Source of the DNA: Candidatus Zixiibacteriota bacterium
GTDB lineage: Bacteria > Zixibacteria > MSB-5A5 > GN15 > JAAZOE01
DNA length: 64,000 nucleotides
Assembly (NCBI GenBank): GCA_036480375.1
Contig: JAZGGI010000022.1
Coordinates: 27,489-91,488, forward strand
Direction of reading: 5' to 3'
Below are positions 35,837-46,210 of the stretch, one piece after another. The notes beneath the pieces were generated by a model, which saw nothing but the letters and a program-made list of their open reading frames with translations, was not told where the DNA came from and searched no databases. A program made the position numbers and the translations under genes. Position 1 is the first letter of the stretch. Every line of letters begins with the position of its first letter.

Positions 35837-35852
35837 AGCAAGGCCCGTGCCC
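35837..35852 (-). promoter_or_regulatory. Sigma-54 promoter of the flagellar operon
   Basis: Minus strand reads GGGCACGGGCCTTGCT: GGGCAC and TTGCT with exactly the sigma-54 spacing (GG and GC invariant, one mismatch in TGGCAC). The start would fall near 35826, 31 bases before the motE-like ATG. This is the only good promoter I see for the genes down to fliQ. The activator is not encoded in this window. Confidence 0.75.
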
Positions 35853-36066
35853 GTGTGAGCCTAAGCAATTTATCATATTGTTACTGTGCGACTTACGCTG
35901 ATTCTTGACTTAATTTTACGAGGTTAATAAATCCCCAAATCGGAAAAAATATCCCAATGGGTGTGGAAATTAATTCAAGGAGGGAGTGTTTCAGTTTTTG
36001 CTGAAAACTATTACAATGCACTAATCTGAGATGAGCTATTATTCGGTTTCATCCTTAAAAAAGTGA
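35853..36066. other. Upstream region of the flagellar operon, no gene seen
   Basis: Joins the sigma-54 promoter to the RAYT element. Enhancer sites for the sigma-54 activator would be expected here, but I cannot identify a specific dyad. Confidence 0.4.
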
Positions 36067-36108
36067 TGTCAGGTCCTGCTTTTGGCTTGCCAAAAGTGTG
36101 ACCTGACA
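36067..36108 (+). repeat. REP-like palindrome, left of RAYT
   Basis: 42 bases with outer arms TGTCAGGTC / GACCTGACA, the asymmetric inner steps CTGC and GTGT, and an inner hairpin TTTTGGC-TT-GCCAAAA. It ends 13 bases before the RAYT start. The same outer arms recur inverted at 36684-36724. Confidence 0.85.
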
Positions 36109-36121
36109 TTTCATTAACCAA

Positions 36122-36613
36122 ATGGGAAAAAGGCATATTAGTCAATCGAACACAAATTTCTTCTTTATTACCGCAACATTTGAGAATTGGAAACAATTTG
36201 GCAACGTTCCAGGCTTTTATGAAAAATTATCCGAATCACTAATCTTCTATAACGAAAAGTATCAAGCAAAGATCGTAGGTCATGTCTTCATGCCAAGTCA
36301 TATCCACCTTATTCTTTATATAAATTCTATTGATCTTGGCAATTATATTAGGGATTTTAAGAAATTTATTACCCAGAAAGCTGTTCGGGACTTGGGGATA
36401 AATGATCAAAATATTTGGATGCCTCGGTATGATAGTGTCGGTTTATATTCAGAAAGCGTATTATTGACTAAATTGAAGTATATTCACAATAATCCTGTCC
36501 GTAACGGATTAGTCACTAATCCTGCTGACTGGAAATGGTCGAGTGCTGGAGATTATGAATCAAATAACAGCGGCCCAATTCCGATTTGGAAAGGTTGGGC
36601 CGGCGATGATTGA
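36122..36613 (+). CDS. REP-associated tyrosine transposase (RAYT, IS200-like Y1)
   Basis: 163 residues. The HUH motif is His60-Ile-His62 (MPSHIHLIL) and the likely catalytic tyrosine is Tyr120 (KLKYIHNNPVRNGL), followed by the family WKWSS tail. Related enzymes cut and rejoin single-stranded REP palindromes. It is flanked on both sides by matching REP-like palindromes in inverted orientation, the classic RAYT arrangement. It is AT-richer than the flagellar genes. No obvious ribosome site. Confidence 0.9.
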   Translation: MGKRHISQSNTNFFFITATFENWKQFGNVPGFYEKLSESLIFYNEKYQAKIVGHVFMPSHIHLILYINSIDLGNYIRDFKKFITQKAVRDLGINDQNIWMPRYDSVGLYSESVLLTKLKYIHNNPVRNGLVTNPADWKWSSAGDYESNNSGPIPIWKGWAGDD

Positions 36614-36683
36614 AGCCTACTACAGGATTCGAATTGTATTGCCGGTTCTTAAACGGAGCGGTAAACGAACAGACAGTTTTATC

Positions 36684-36724
36684 TGTCAGGTCACACGCCT
36701 CCTTCGTCGGCGCAGGACCTGACA
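36684..36724 (-). repeat. REP-like palindrome, right of RAYT (inverted)
   Basis: 41 bases TGTCAGGTCACAC...GCAGGACCTGACA. Its reverse complement keeps the outer arms of the left copy (TGTCAGGTCCTGC and GTGTGACCTGACA) but has a different inner hairpin (GCC-GACGAAGGA-GGC). The orientation is opposite to the left copy. Confidence 0.85.
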
Positions 36725-36750
36725 GCACGGCAAATTCCGCATCTTTTTAG

Positions 36751-36770
36751 ATTCCTGCTTTCGCAGGAAT
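36751..36770. repeat. Short hairpin repeat
   Basis: ATTCCTGC-TTTC-GCAGGAAT, a perfect 8-bp stem. Similar ATTCC..GGAAT hairpins are common dispersed repeats in many bacteria. A looser, larger inverted structure (CAAGTC ... GACTTG) follows in 36794-36852. No gene is seen between 36614 and 36859. Confidence 0.5.
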
Positions 36771-36859
36771 GACTTTGAATCAGTTTGGCGGTCAAGTCCC
36801 ACCCCGCCGGGGATTCGCTCAGGACCTTCGGCAGGGATCCCGCCCTACTGACTTGTTTG

Positions 36860-37573
36860 TTATTTCTCAAATCCTATCTGTCTTTTCTTGCGATAGTTTT
36901 TCACATACTTTCTGATAAGAGGATACAACGGGACTATAATTGTAACCCAAAGCCATTGCCAATTGCTGTTTATAAAGATCGCCATTCTCTGAGTTAATGT
37001 AACTTCAACTTTGATTTCTTTTTCAAATGTCTTAATGGATCGTGGAACTGTCTCCCCCTCAAAGTGAATTATTGCATTAATTGTTAAATGCAATCTCTGA
37101 ATTCCAGGTTTTCGAGCGATAATTTCCCACTTCCATTCCGTTAATTCTAATTTACTGACAGCCTGTTTTTCCGGAGTTATTGGAATAATATCAAAACCGT
37201 CTCCAATTAGATTCGCCTCCATTATATTCGATACTTTAATTCTATAACTTTCGATTGGACTATTTGCAATACTCTTTTCTATTTCTTGCTCCAATTCAAT
37301 AGGTGACATCGGTACACTTAACAGCAAATTAATTAGTAACTTCTCCTCATATTGCATTATAGAATCTGGATCATTAAATATGATACTTCCTTCAGACATT
37401 TTTTTCAATTTTTCATCAAAAAAATATGAATCTTCCTTGAATGCAAGCTGTTGATGCAATCTATACTCAGGATCAATGATTATCAAAATATATATTATTC
37501 TTATAATAAATATAGTAAAGATTAAAGCAATTGCAGTTGGTAACTTCTTCATGTACTTTAATCGGTTCCCCAT
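36860..37573 (-). CDS. Membrane protein of unknown function
   Basis: 237 residues, AT-rich. N-terminal membrane helix (about 12-34), a roughly 165-residue extracytoplasmic domain, and a second helix (about 203-221) with a basic tail. The domain contains LTEWKWEIIARKPGIQRLHLTI, a pattern I have seen in uncharacterised proteins with a beta-sandwich between two membrane spans. No enzyme motif is visible. A start at the eighth codon (MKKLP) is also possible. Confidence 0.55.
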   Translation of the reverse strand: MGNRLKYMKKLPTAIALIFTIFIIRIIYILIIIDPEYRLHQQLAFKEDSYFFDEKLKKMSEGSIIFNDPDSIMQYEEKLLINLLLSVPMSPIELEQEIEKSIANSPIESYRIKVSNIMEANLIGDGFDIIPITPEKQAVSKLELTEWKWEIIARKPGIQRLHLTINAIIHFEGETVPRSIKTFEKEIKVEVTLTQRMAIFINSNWQWLWVTIIVPLYPLIRKYVKNYRKKRQIGFEK

Positions 37574-37679
37574 TCGCCCCTAATCCTAAAATTAATAATT
37601 TGCATTTCATATTTCCAAGATCGACATTTAGCTCGTTGTTCCCCGTTTCATGTGTCCATGGGTTTTCATCATTAATAAT

Positions 37680-38648
37680 CTATTCCTGAGATTCATCCAG
37701 ATTTTCTCCAGTTCCGAAGTAAAAGAAGCGTTCGAAGATGCGCTGGTAGGTTGACCAACCGGAATCGCCGGTGCGTTCGCGAATCTTCTCAACGGCGCCC
37801 ATACGGGAATCGAGCTCATCGGAATGATGCAACAGAACGGCTTCGGGAGTTTGCGGTACGACTGGTGAGCCTTTTTGCAGCTCGCCCTGATGCGAAACGA
37901 TCAAATGACGCAGATGCATGAGCAAATCTTCAGGAAAATGTTCAATATCGTCGGCGATGGCGCAAACGAATTCATCGCCCTGGGCGATATGCCCGATCAA
38001 CCGCCCGGAATCGGAGTAATCAATCATCGAATCAACACTGAATTCCCAGATTTTCCCGATGTCATGAAGGATCGCTCCGCAAATCAACAAATCGCGATTG
38101 AGTTTGGGATACAAATCGCCGAGTCTGACGACAATTTCAGCGATATTTAGCGAATGGTCAGCCAGTCCGCCGATAGTGTCATGATGAAGCAGTTTCGCGG
38201 CGGGAGATGTCAGGTATTTTTCGCGAATATCTTCATCATCAAAAATATTGTTCAACAGTGTCTTCAAATAATTATTATCCACCCGCTCAATCATCGAATT
38301 CAAAAGCCCGTTTAATTCTTCTTTAGTTCGAGTCGCCGAGCGGAAAAAATCACGCATATCAATATCATCATCTTTGGTTACTGGACGGATTCGGTCGATT
38401 CGCAGTTGATTGGCTCCCATATAAGTCGAAATCGGCCCCTTAACCTTGACGAATATCCCGGTTTCGTACAATGCGGCCTGATCTTCTGAAACGTCCCACA
38501 TGACGGCTTTCACCCGGCCGGTACTATCACCCAACTCCATCGCCAGCCGAAACCGCCCGTCTTTTTCGAGCAATTCCAATTTTCTGAGCGCGAAAATTCC
38601 CGTAATAGTATCTCCGGGACGCAAATCTTTGACATAAATATCTTTCAC
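37680..38648 (-). CDS. YhaM-like OB-fold/HD-domain 3'-5' exoribonuclease
   Basis: 322 residues. The N-terminal OB fold (about 1-85, GDTITGIFALRKLELLEKDG) binds nucleic acid; the HD phosphohydrolase domain (about 150-280) carries the metal ligands in LADHSLNIAEI, ILHDIGKIWEF and IVSHQGELQKGS. This matches YhaM/CbfA family exonucleases. It is transcribed divergently from lptF. Specific RNA or DNA substrate is inferred from the family. Confidence 0.85.
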   Translation of the reverse strand: MKDIYVKDLRPGDTITGIFALRKLELLEKDGRFRLAMELGDSTGRVKAVMWDVSEDQAALYETGIFVKVKGPISTYMGANQLRIDRIRPVTKDDDIDMRDFFRSATRTKEELNGLLNSMIERVDNNYLKTLLNNIFDDEDIREKYLTSPAAKLLHHDTIGGLADHSLNIAEIVVRLGDLYPKLNRDLLICGAILHDIGKIWEFSVDSMIDYSDSGRLIGHIAQGDEFVCAIADDIEHFPEDLLMHLRHLIVSHQGELQKGSPVVPQTPEAVLLHHSDELDSRMGAVEKIRERTGDSGWSTYQRIFERFFYFGTGENLDESQE

Positions 38649-38747
38649 GATTGTATAAGAATAATAACATTTATTATTCCGATGTCAAGAGGAGGCATTT
38701 AATTTTCTTTACTCAACATTTTCGGCTGTGTATATTCTTGGGTTATC

Positions 38748-40172
38748 ATGGAAGCTACGGCAAACAAAGAAGTTAAACGGCAGGCGTTGATCGTCCGTTT
38801 TATCAAAGCTTTTGATTTTCGAAATCGATTATCGCTATATATTCTCCGCGAACATATCGGACCGTTTATCTTTGCCTTTATCATCATCACCTTCGTCCTG
38901 ATTATTGATTTCGTCCCCCATCTGGTTGATATGATTGTCGGAAAAGACCTGCCCGCCTCGATCATATTCAAGGTTTTTATTTACCAGATGGGCTGGATAA
39001 TCGCTCTCTCGGTCCCGATGGCGGTTCTGGTCGCGACTCTTATGGCTTTCGGCAGGCTGACGTCCGATTTTGAAATCACGGCCATCAAAGCCTCCGGCAT
39101 TCACGTCATGCGAATCATGTTTCCGGTTATCCTGGCGGCGCTGGCGCTAACGTACAGCATGATTTATTTTCATAACGAAGTTCTTCCCGACATAAATCAT
39201 CGCGCCCGGATTTTGATGCAGGACGTCCGGCGGCTGCGGCCGACTCTGCAAATTCACAGCGGCGCCTTCGTGACCGATATCCCGGGATACATTATTCTCA
39301 TTGATTCGGTCAATCATACAACATCGGAATTAACCGGAGTTAAGATTCTCGAGATGGGCAAAAGACGTAAAGCGCCCCGCACAATTGTAGCCCAATCCGG
39401 ATTCTTGAGCTTTACCAATAACGGCCGGGACCTGATATTCGACCTCAACGACGGCGAAATTCATGAATTCGATAAAGAATCGACCGAAAACTACCGACGA
39501 TTATCATTTGTAAACCAGAGGATTCTTGTCAGTGAAGTGTCTAAGGATTTCGAGGAAACGGATGACCAGTACCGCACCGACCGGGAAAAATCGTCGCGAC
39601 AGATGCTGGAAGATATCATGAAATGGGAAACCGGGATTAAACCTTACCGACAAAAAATTGACGATCTTGTCGCCAGCCGAATTGATTTTATATTTTCCGA
39701 TTCGATGCCCCTGTCTCCTGATTCCACCGCTCCCGATAATATTGCGCTGTCGCATCTGGCAACGGCCGAGGAAGCCAATTCGCGAATCCTGTCCCGCGAA
39801 CGAGAAGGCATCCGGACTCAGCAAAAACTAATCGATTCCTATATGGTTGAAGTATATAAAAAATATTCTATCCCAACCGCCTGCATAGCCTTTGTACTTA
39901 TCGGGACTCCCCTGGGAATTATCGCCCGGCGAGGAAGTATGGGAATCAGTATAGGGATATCTCTTGGTCTGTTTATACTCTACTGGGCCTTTTTGATCGG
40001 CGGCGAAGATTTGGCAGACAGAGGAATCGTGACACCATTCTGGGCCATGTGGTCGGCTAATTTTCTGCTCGGCGCAATAGGCATATATATGCTTTATGTG
40101 GTATCGGTTGAAAAAAGTTTCTGGGCAATATTTAAACTGACCCGGAGCAAAGCGTCAGCAGGGAAAAAATGA
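38748..40172 (+). CDS. lptF: LptF-like LPS export permease (YjgP/YjgQ)
   Basis: 474 residues. Three N-terminal membrane helices, a periplasmic jellyroll (about 150-260), and C-terminal helices from about 375 (YSIPTACIAFVLIGTPLGI). With LptG and the LptB ATPase it extracts lipopolysaccharide from the inner membrane, so the cell has an outer membrane with LPS-like lipid. A roughly 95-residue charged segment (about 275-370), partly Pro/Ser-rich, makes it longer than the usual 360 residues. It overlaps lptG by 4 bases. Confidence 0.88.
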   Translation: MEATANKEVKRQALIVRFIKAFDFRNRLSLYILREHIGPFIFAFIIITFVLIIDFVPHLVDMIVGKDLPASIIFKVFIYQMGWIIALSVPMAVLVATLMAFGRLTSDFEITAIKASGIHVMRIMFPVILAALALTYSMIYFHNEVLPDINHRARILMQDVRRLRPTLQIHSGAFVTDIPGYIILIDSVNHTTSELTGVKILEMGKRRKAPRTIVAQSGFLSFTNNGRDLIFDLNDGEIHEFDKESTENYRRLSFVNQRILVSEVSKDFEETDDQYRTDREKSSRQMLEDIMKWETGIKPYRQKIDDLVASRIDFIFSDSMPLSPDSTAPDNIALSHLATAEEANSRILSREREGIRTQQKLIDSYMVEVYKKYSIPTACIAFVLIGTPLGIIARRGSMGISIGISLGLFILYWAFLIGGEDLADRGIVTPFWAMWSANFLLGAIGIYMLYVVSVEKSFWAIFKLTRSKASAGKK

Positions 40173-41245
40173 TGAGAACCGTCGACAGATATTTATTATC
40201 CCGATTCTTGATTTCTTTGCTGGTCGCCTGCGGAGGCATAACAATAATCGCTCTCATCGTTGATCTGGTCGGGCATCTTGAGGACATTGTCGATAGCGCC
40301 GCCGGTGTCAAAGACGTTCTGCTATATTACTTATATTTCATCCCGTGGATATATAAGATTACCATTCCGGCTTCGGTGTTACTGGCGGGTTTATTTTCAA
40401 TCGGGCTGCTGGCCAAAAACAATGAGATCCTGGCCATGAAATCATCAGGATTATCCCTCTATCGCATCGCCCTGCCACTTCTGATTTTTACTTTCCTGTT
40501 ATCGTGCGCCAATTTTTACTTTAACGAAGAAATCCTCCCTTACACGATCCGCGAACGCGAACGCATTAAACACGGCGAACTTGAAAAGAAAAGCCGTAAG
40601 GGTTCAATCTTATATAATCTGTCGAAACAAGGATCAGGCGGATATATCTATCATTTTGAAATATTCCGCCCGGGCCGCAAAGAAGCCAAAAACGCACTGG
40701 TGCAGAGATTCGAAAATGATTCCCTGAAGGAATCTTACCGAGGCGAGTTGATGAAATTTGCCAATGGACAATGGAGCATCTTTAATGGCGCCTACCGGAG
40801 TTTCGTCGAAGGCGAAGAAACTTTTAAACAATTCGATTCCCTTCTGCTACCGAGCTGCAAAGAACGCCCGGAAGAATTCGAGAAATACCAAGGTAAACCG
40901 GAGGATATGGGTTACCGCGAATTGCAGGGATATATCGAAGTACTCGATAAAACAGGCGCGCCTTATACCCGTGAGTTGGTCGATTTGAAAACGAAATTAT
41001 CTTTTCCCTTCACATCGTTTATTGTCATGTTTATTTGCGTTCCGGTCGCGGCCAATCCAAAACGGAGCGGGGTCGCGCGAGCTTTTGCCATCGCCGCCGG
41101 TATTTCATTGACATACTTCGTCATATTCAAGGTCACTCAATCATTCGGATATAGCGGGTCGATTTCTCCCAATGTCGCCGCCTGGTCAATTAACGCCGCA
41201 TTTTTAGTCGTAGGTATATTTGTGTTTATTCGGTCTCATAAGTAA
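40169..41245 (+). CDS. lptG: LptG-like LPS export permease
   Basis: 358 residues, standard length and layout: three membrane helices, a periplasmic beta domain and three more helices (FTSFIVMFICVPVAANPKRSG). It opens MMRTVDRYLLSRFLISLL, typical of the family. The ATGA overlap with lptF indicates translational coupling. Confidence 0.9.
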   Translation: MMRTVDRYLLSRFLISLLVACGGITIIALIVDLVGHLEDIVDSAAGVKDVLLYYLYFIPWIYKITIPASVLLAGLFSIGLLAKNNEILAMKSSGLSLYRIALPLLIFTFLLSCANFYFNEEILPYTIRERERIKHGELEKKSRKGSILYNLSKQGSGGYIYHFEIFRPGRKEAKNALVQRFENDSLKESYRGELMKFANGQWSIFNGAYRSFVEGEETFKQFDSLLLPSCKERPEEFEKYQGKPEDMGYRELQGYIEVLDKTGAPYTRELVDLKTKLSFPFTSFIVMFICVPVAANPKRSGVARAFAIAAGISLTYFVIFKVTQSFGYSGSISPNVAAWSINAAFLVVGIFVFIRSHK

Positions 41246-41266
41246 ATATTAGCTAACAAGGATTCG

Positions 41267-42052
41267 ATGAATAAGGATCATGAAATTAATCGCAAGAACT
41301 GGAACGCCCGCACCGACGCTCATTACAAACATCCCGAATATCGAGTCAAAGAATTTCTGAACGGTTCATTAAAGCTGCATCCTCTGGAGCTGAAAGAAGT
41401 CGGGGACGTTAACGGAAAATCTTTGTTGCACCTGCAATGCCATTTCGGCCTTGACACCTTATCGTGGGCGAGGTTGGGCGCGAAAGTAACCGGAATTGAC
41501 ATTTCTGACAGGTCAATTGAACTCGCCAATGAACTCAAAGATAAGGCCGGATTAGAGGCGCGATTTATCAGAACCGATTTATTTAACTTGCCCGAAGTTC
41601 TGGACGAAGAATTTGACATTGTCTTTACTTCGTACGGTGTGCTGTGGTGGATGTCAGATATCAAGCGATGGGCAAAAATAGTAGCTCAATATGTTAGAAG
41701 GGACGGATTTTTCTATATCGCCGACGGGCATCCGGTCATGAATATGCTCGATAAAGACAAAAGAGTTTTTGAGCCTTATTTCAATCAGGGTGTGGAGCGA
41801 TATTATGATGAGGGCGATTACTGCGATAAGGATTTGAAAATCGAAGAGGAATGCGGCTGGCGCTGGACTTTATCAGATGTGATAAACGCCTTGATTGGAG
41901 CCGGACTGACTCTCGAATACATCCATGAATTTCCGTTCTGCTGCTATGACCATTGGCCCAATTTCGTTAAAGACAAAGATGGCTGGTATTACTACCCCGA
42001 CATGAAAAAAGACGTCCCTATGACTTTTTCGATCAAGGCCGTGAAGAGGTAG
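41267..42052 (+). CDS. Class I SAM-dependent methyltransferase
   Basis: 261 residues. The SAM-binding core is visible (LLHLQCHFGLDTLSWARLG with motif I altered, VTGIDISDRSIELA, FDIVFTSYGVLWW) and resembles UbiE/TehB-like small-molecule methyltransferases. AAGGA precedes the ATG. The substrate cannot be inferred. It is 21 bases after lptG and may share its transcript. Confidence 0.83.
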   Translation: MNKDHEINRKNWNARTDAHYKHPEYRVKEFLNGSLKLHPLELKEVGDVNGKSLLHLQCHFGLDTLSWARLGAKVTGIDISDRSIELANELKDKAGLEARFIRTDLFNLPEVLDEEFDIVFTSYGVLWWMSDIKRWAKIVAQYVRRDGFFYIADGHPVMNMLDKDKRVFEPYFNQGVERYYDEGDYCDKDLKIEEECGWRWTLSDVINALIGAGLTLEYIHEFPFCCYDHWPNFVKDKDGWYYYPDMKKDVPMTFSIKAVKR

Positions 42053-42158
42053 AATTGGTAATTTGCAGTGATTATCATTGATTTATTAATTTCTATTTAG
42101 TAGTTTCTGCCATCGGCTTAAATATCAATTTTTTATTCATAGATTTACGGAGTAACCC

Positions 42159-43628
42159 ATGTTGAACACTTTTCTCTTTAAAAAAGTATTAGGTTTCGTT
42201 TGCTTTATATCAATTGCTTTATGCCTTGTATCCAACGCCAATGACAATTGCTATTCTATCGTTGTCGGGAAGGACGCTTCGGTTGACGGGTTTGTGCTTA
42301 TGGCGCACAATGAAGATGACGGGCCGCCTCAAATAGTCAATCATCACAAAATCCCAAGAATAAAACATCAACCCGGCGACAAAGTCCGACTCATAAACGG
42401 CGGGGAACTGGATCAAATCGAGGAAACCTGGTCGTATATCTGGTCGGAAATTCCCGGACTGATGTTTTCCGACAGCTACGTCAACGAATGGGGCGTTTGT
42501 ATCACGTCTGACGCCTGCCCATCGCGCGAAGACAATCCTGTCTTGCCCGAAGGCGGAATCAGCTATTATCTGCGCCGACTGGTTGCCGAAAGAGCTAAAA
42601 CTTCCCGCGAAGGCGTGCATTTAATAGGCGCGTTAATCGAACGGTTTGGTTACGACGCCTCAGGACGAACTTATATTGTCAGCGATCCTCTCGAAGGTTG
42701 GCTGGTCTGCGCCGTCAACGGCACGCATTGGGCCGCGGCCCGGGTACCGGATGATGAGGTGGCTCTAATCGCCAACACCTATACCGTGCGTAATATCAAT
42801 TTGTCGGACACGATGAATTTTATCGGCTCCGATGATATAATAGATTACGCCGTTGAGCGTGGCTGGTATGATCCCGATGAAGAGGATCAGTTTGATTTCG
42901 CCAAAGCCTATGCAGACCCGAAGGTTGCCGTCAATACTGGTAATTTAGGACGCCAATACGGAGGATTAAGACTTGTTTCTCCCGATCCGATAGAATTGGG
43001 CGGATATCATCCCTTTTCACTGAAACCTAAGAAAAAGATGGACGTCCCATCTTTGATGGCAATCCTCAGAGACCATTATGAAGGCACCGAGCATTATGGC
43101 TCCAATTCTCCTTCAGGCAATCCTCACGACCGGGATTTCAGGCCAATCTGCCGTAATGATACTCAAACAAGTTTTGTGGTTCAACTCCGCAAAGATATGC
43201 CCCTCGATATTGGCATTGTCTATTGGGTTTGCCTTGCGTCGCCATGTGTCTCGACCTATGTTCCCTTCCATTTCGGGAACATTGCCTTTCCTGATTGGTA
43301 TTTGGGCTCGCGCGACACTTCGACTGAGTTAGAATATCAGGAAAAATTGATACGGCCATTTCAGCATGACTATTCCAACGCCTTCTGGACTTTCAGCAAC
43401 CTACGATATAAGGCGGAAAAGAATTATGACAAATTAATCGGGTCTATTGTTACCGAACGTGATAAAGTCGAAAAACAAGCGTTTGATACTCAGGAATCAA
43501 TGGAAAAATGGGCCGCCCAGATTTACGCCAGCGACAAAAAGACAGCAATGGAAATATTGAATAATTATTCACGAGGCATTTATCTATCGACCGTCAAGGC
43601 GATGGGGGAAATTACTCCCAATAATTAG
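42159..43628 (+). CDS. Secreted C69-family dipeptidase
   Basis: 489 residues. Signal peptide about 1-27, then NDNCYSIVVGKDASVDG: Cys31 fits the N-terminal nucleophile of Ntn-hydrolase C69 peptidases (PepD type), exposed by processing. Conserved MAHNEDDG, SDACPSREDN and YGGLRLVSPDPIELG segments agree. Likely periplasmic or extracellular dipeptide hydrolysis. GGAG precedes the ATG. Confidence 0.88.
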   Translation: MLNTFLFKKVLGFVCFISIALCLVSNANDNCYSIVVGKDASVDGFVLMAHNEDDGPPQIVNHHKIPRIKHQPGDKVRLINGGELDQIEETWSYIWSEIPGLMFSDSYVNEWGVCITSDACPSREDNPVLPEGGISYYLRRLVAERAKTSREGVHLIGALIERFGYDASGRTYIVSDPLEGWLVCAVNGTHWAAARVPDDEVALIANTYTVRNINLSDTMNFIGSDDIIDYAVERGWYDPDEEDQFDFAKAYADPKVAVNTGNLGRQYGGLRLVSPDPIELGGYHPFSLKPKKKMDVPSLMAILRDHYEGTEHYGSNSPSGNPHDRDFRPICRNDTQTSFVVQLRKDMPLDIGIVYWVCLASPCVSTYVPFHFGNIAFPDWYLGSRDTSTELEYQEKLIRPFQHDYSNAFWTFSNLRYKAEKNYDKLIGSIVTERDKVEKQAFDTQESMEKWAAQIYASDKKTAMEILNNYSRGIYLSTVKAMGEITPNN

Positions 43629-43642
43629 ACAATAAATTCAGG

Positions 43643-43675
43643 ACAAGCAAAAGGCCGCCCAAAATGGGCGGCCTT
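43643..43675 (-). terminator. Intrinsic terminator between convergent genes
   Basis: 11-bp perfect stem AAGGCCGCCCA / TGGGCGGCCTT with a three-base loop. On the minus strand it is followed by TTGCTTG, so it suits ahcY; it may also stop the C69 gene transcript from the other side. Confidence 0.8.
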
Positions 43676-43703
43676 AAGCATTTGATAATGTCTTTATAAA
43701 AAC

Positions 43704-44987
<1,284 letters not shown>

Positions 44988-45016
44988 CTAAATTCATCTG
45001 ACTTGCCTAAGTTATA

Positions 45017-46180
45017 TCAGGCTTCTTTGGCCAAAATATCGGCCTTATCTGTCCTCTCCCAGGTAAACTCATCCAGCTCACGACCGAAATGACCATAAAC
45101 CGCCGTCTTCAGATAAATCGGCCGATGTAAATCCAACATCTCATTTATACCAGCCGGTGTCAATTCAAAATGCTTCAAAATAAGTTCCTTTATGCGGTCT
45201 TCTTCAACCTTGTTCGTCCGATCGGTCCATACCATGATCGAAACCGGCTCGGGAACGCCGATTGCGTATGCCAACTGGATATTGCATTTATCCGCCAATC
45301 CTGAAGCAACGACGTTTTTGGCAATATAGCGCGTCATATAAGAAGCCGACCGGTCAACCTTGGTGGGATCTTTGCCGGAAAAAGCCCCGCCGCCGTGAGA
45401 TGCCATACCGCCGTATGTATCGACGATAATTTTACGACCGGTCATGCCCGTATCAGCCTGCGGTCCACCGATTATAAATTTTCCCGTCGGGTTGATATAA
45501 AATTTCGTCTTAACATCTAGCATACCTTTAGGTATAACCGGTTCGATAACCTTATCAATAATTTTCTGCCGGGCCTCGTCGGTTATATGGTTGCCGTCTG
45601 AACCCAGGATTTCTTCAGAATGTTGAGTTGAAATGACGACGGCATCAACGCGAGCCGGTTGATTATCGATATACTCCACCGTGACCTGTGATTTTCCGTC
45701 GGGTCCCAGGAAATCCAATATATTCTTTTTGCGGGTTTCTGCCAGACGCATCGTCAATTTATGCGCCAGCATAATCGGCATCGGCATCAATTCTTCGGTC
45801 TCTCGACAGGCATAACCCGACATCAAGCCCTGGTCACCGGCTCCACCGGTATCAACTCCCTGGGCGATATCCGGAGATTGCGCGCCAATGGCGTTTAAGA
45901 TTGCGCATCCTTTATAGGAAAAACCATACTCTGCGTTGGTATAACCGATATCCTTAATAATTTTGCGACACAACGATTGTATATCGACATATCCTGTCGT
46001 AGTTATTTCACCGCCGACTATAAGAAGACCGACGGTTACAAACGCTTCACACGCGACCCGACCATGAATATCCTGCTTCAATACCGCGTCAAGAACGGCG
46101 TCTGAAATCTGATCGCATACTTTATCGGGATGACCTTCGGTTACAGATTCTGACGTAAAAAGAAAATTACCCTGACTCAT
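45017..46180 (-). CDS. metK: S-adenosylmethionine synthetase
   Basis: 387 residues, full length. Makes SAM from methionine and ATP. Motifs: [32 protein letters not shown] and [29 protein letters not shown] precedes the ATG. It lies 44 bases upstream of ahcY, so SAM synthesis and SAH recycling are co-expressed. No SAM riboswitch is seen in the short gap upstream. Confidence 0.97.
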   Translation of the reverse strand: MSQGNFLFTSESVTEGHPDKVCDQISDAVLDAVLKQDIHGRVACEAFVTVGLLIVGGEITTTGYVDIQSLCRKIIKDIGYTNAEYGFSYKGCAILNAIGAQSPDIAQGVDTGGAGDQGLMSGYACRETEELMPMPIMLAHKLTMRLAETRKKNILDFLGPDGKSQVTVEYIDNQPARVDAVVISTQHSEEILGSDGNHITDEARQKIIDKVIEPVIPKGMLDVKTKFYINPTGKFIIGGPQADTGMTGRKIIVDTYGGMASHGGGAFSGKDPTKVDRSASYMTRYIAKNVVASGLADKCNIQLAYAIGVPEPVSIMVWTDRTNKVEEDRIKELILKHFELTPAGINEMLDLHRPIYLKTAVYGHFGRELDEFTWERTDKADILAKEA

Positions 46181-46210
46181 ATTATTCTCCAGCGATTTTT
46201 ACAATACCAT

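Noticed and set aside
46181..46210. SAM riboswitch before metK
   Set aside because: Only 30 bases separate metK from the preceding gene, too short for any known SAM riboswitch, and no conserved core is seen.
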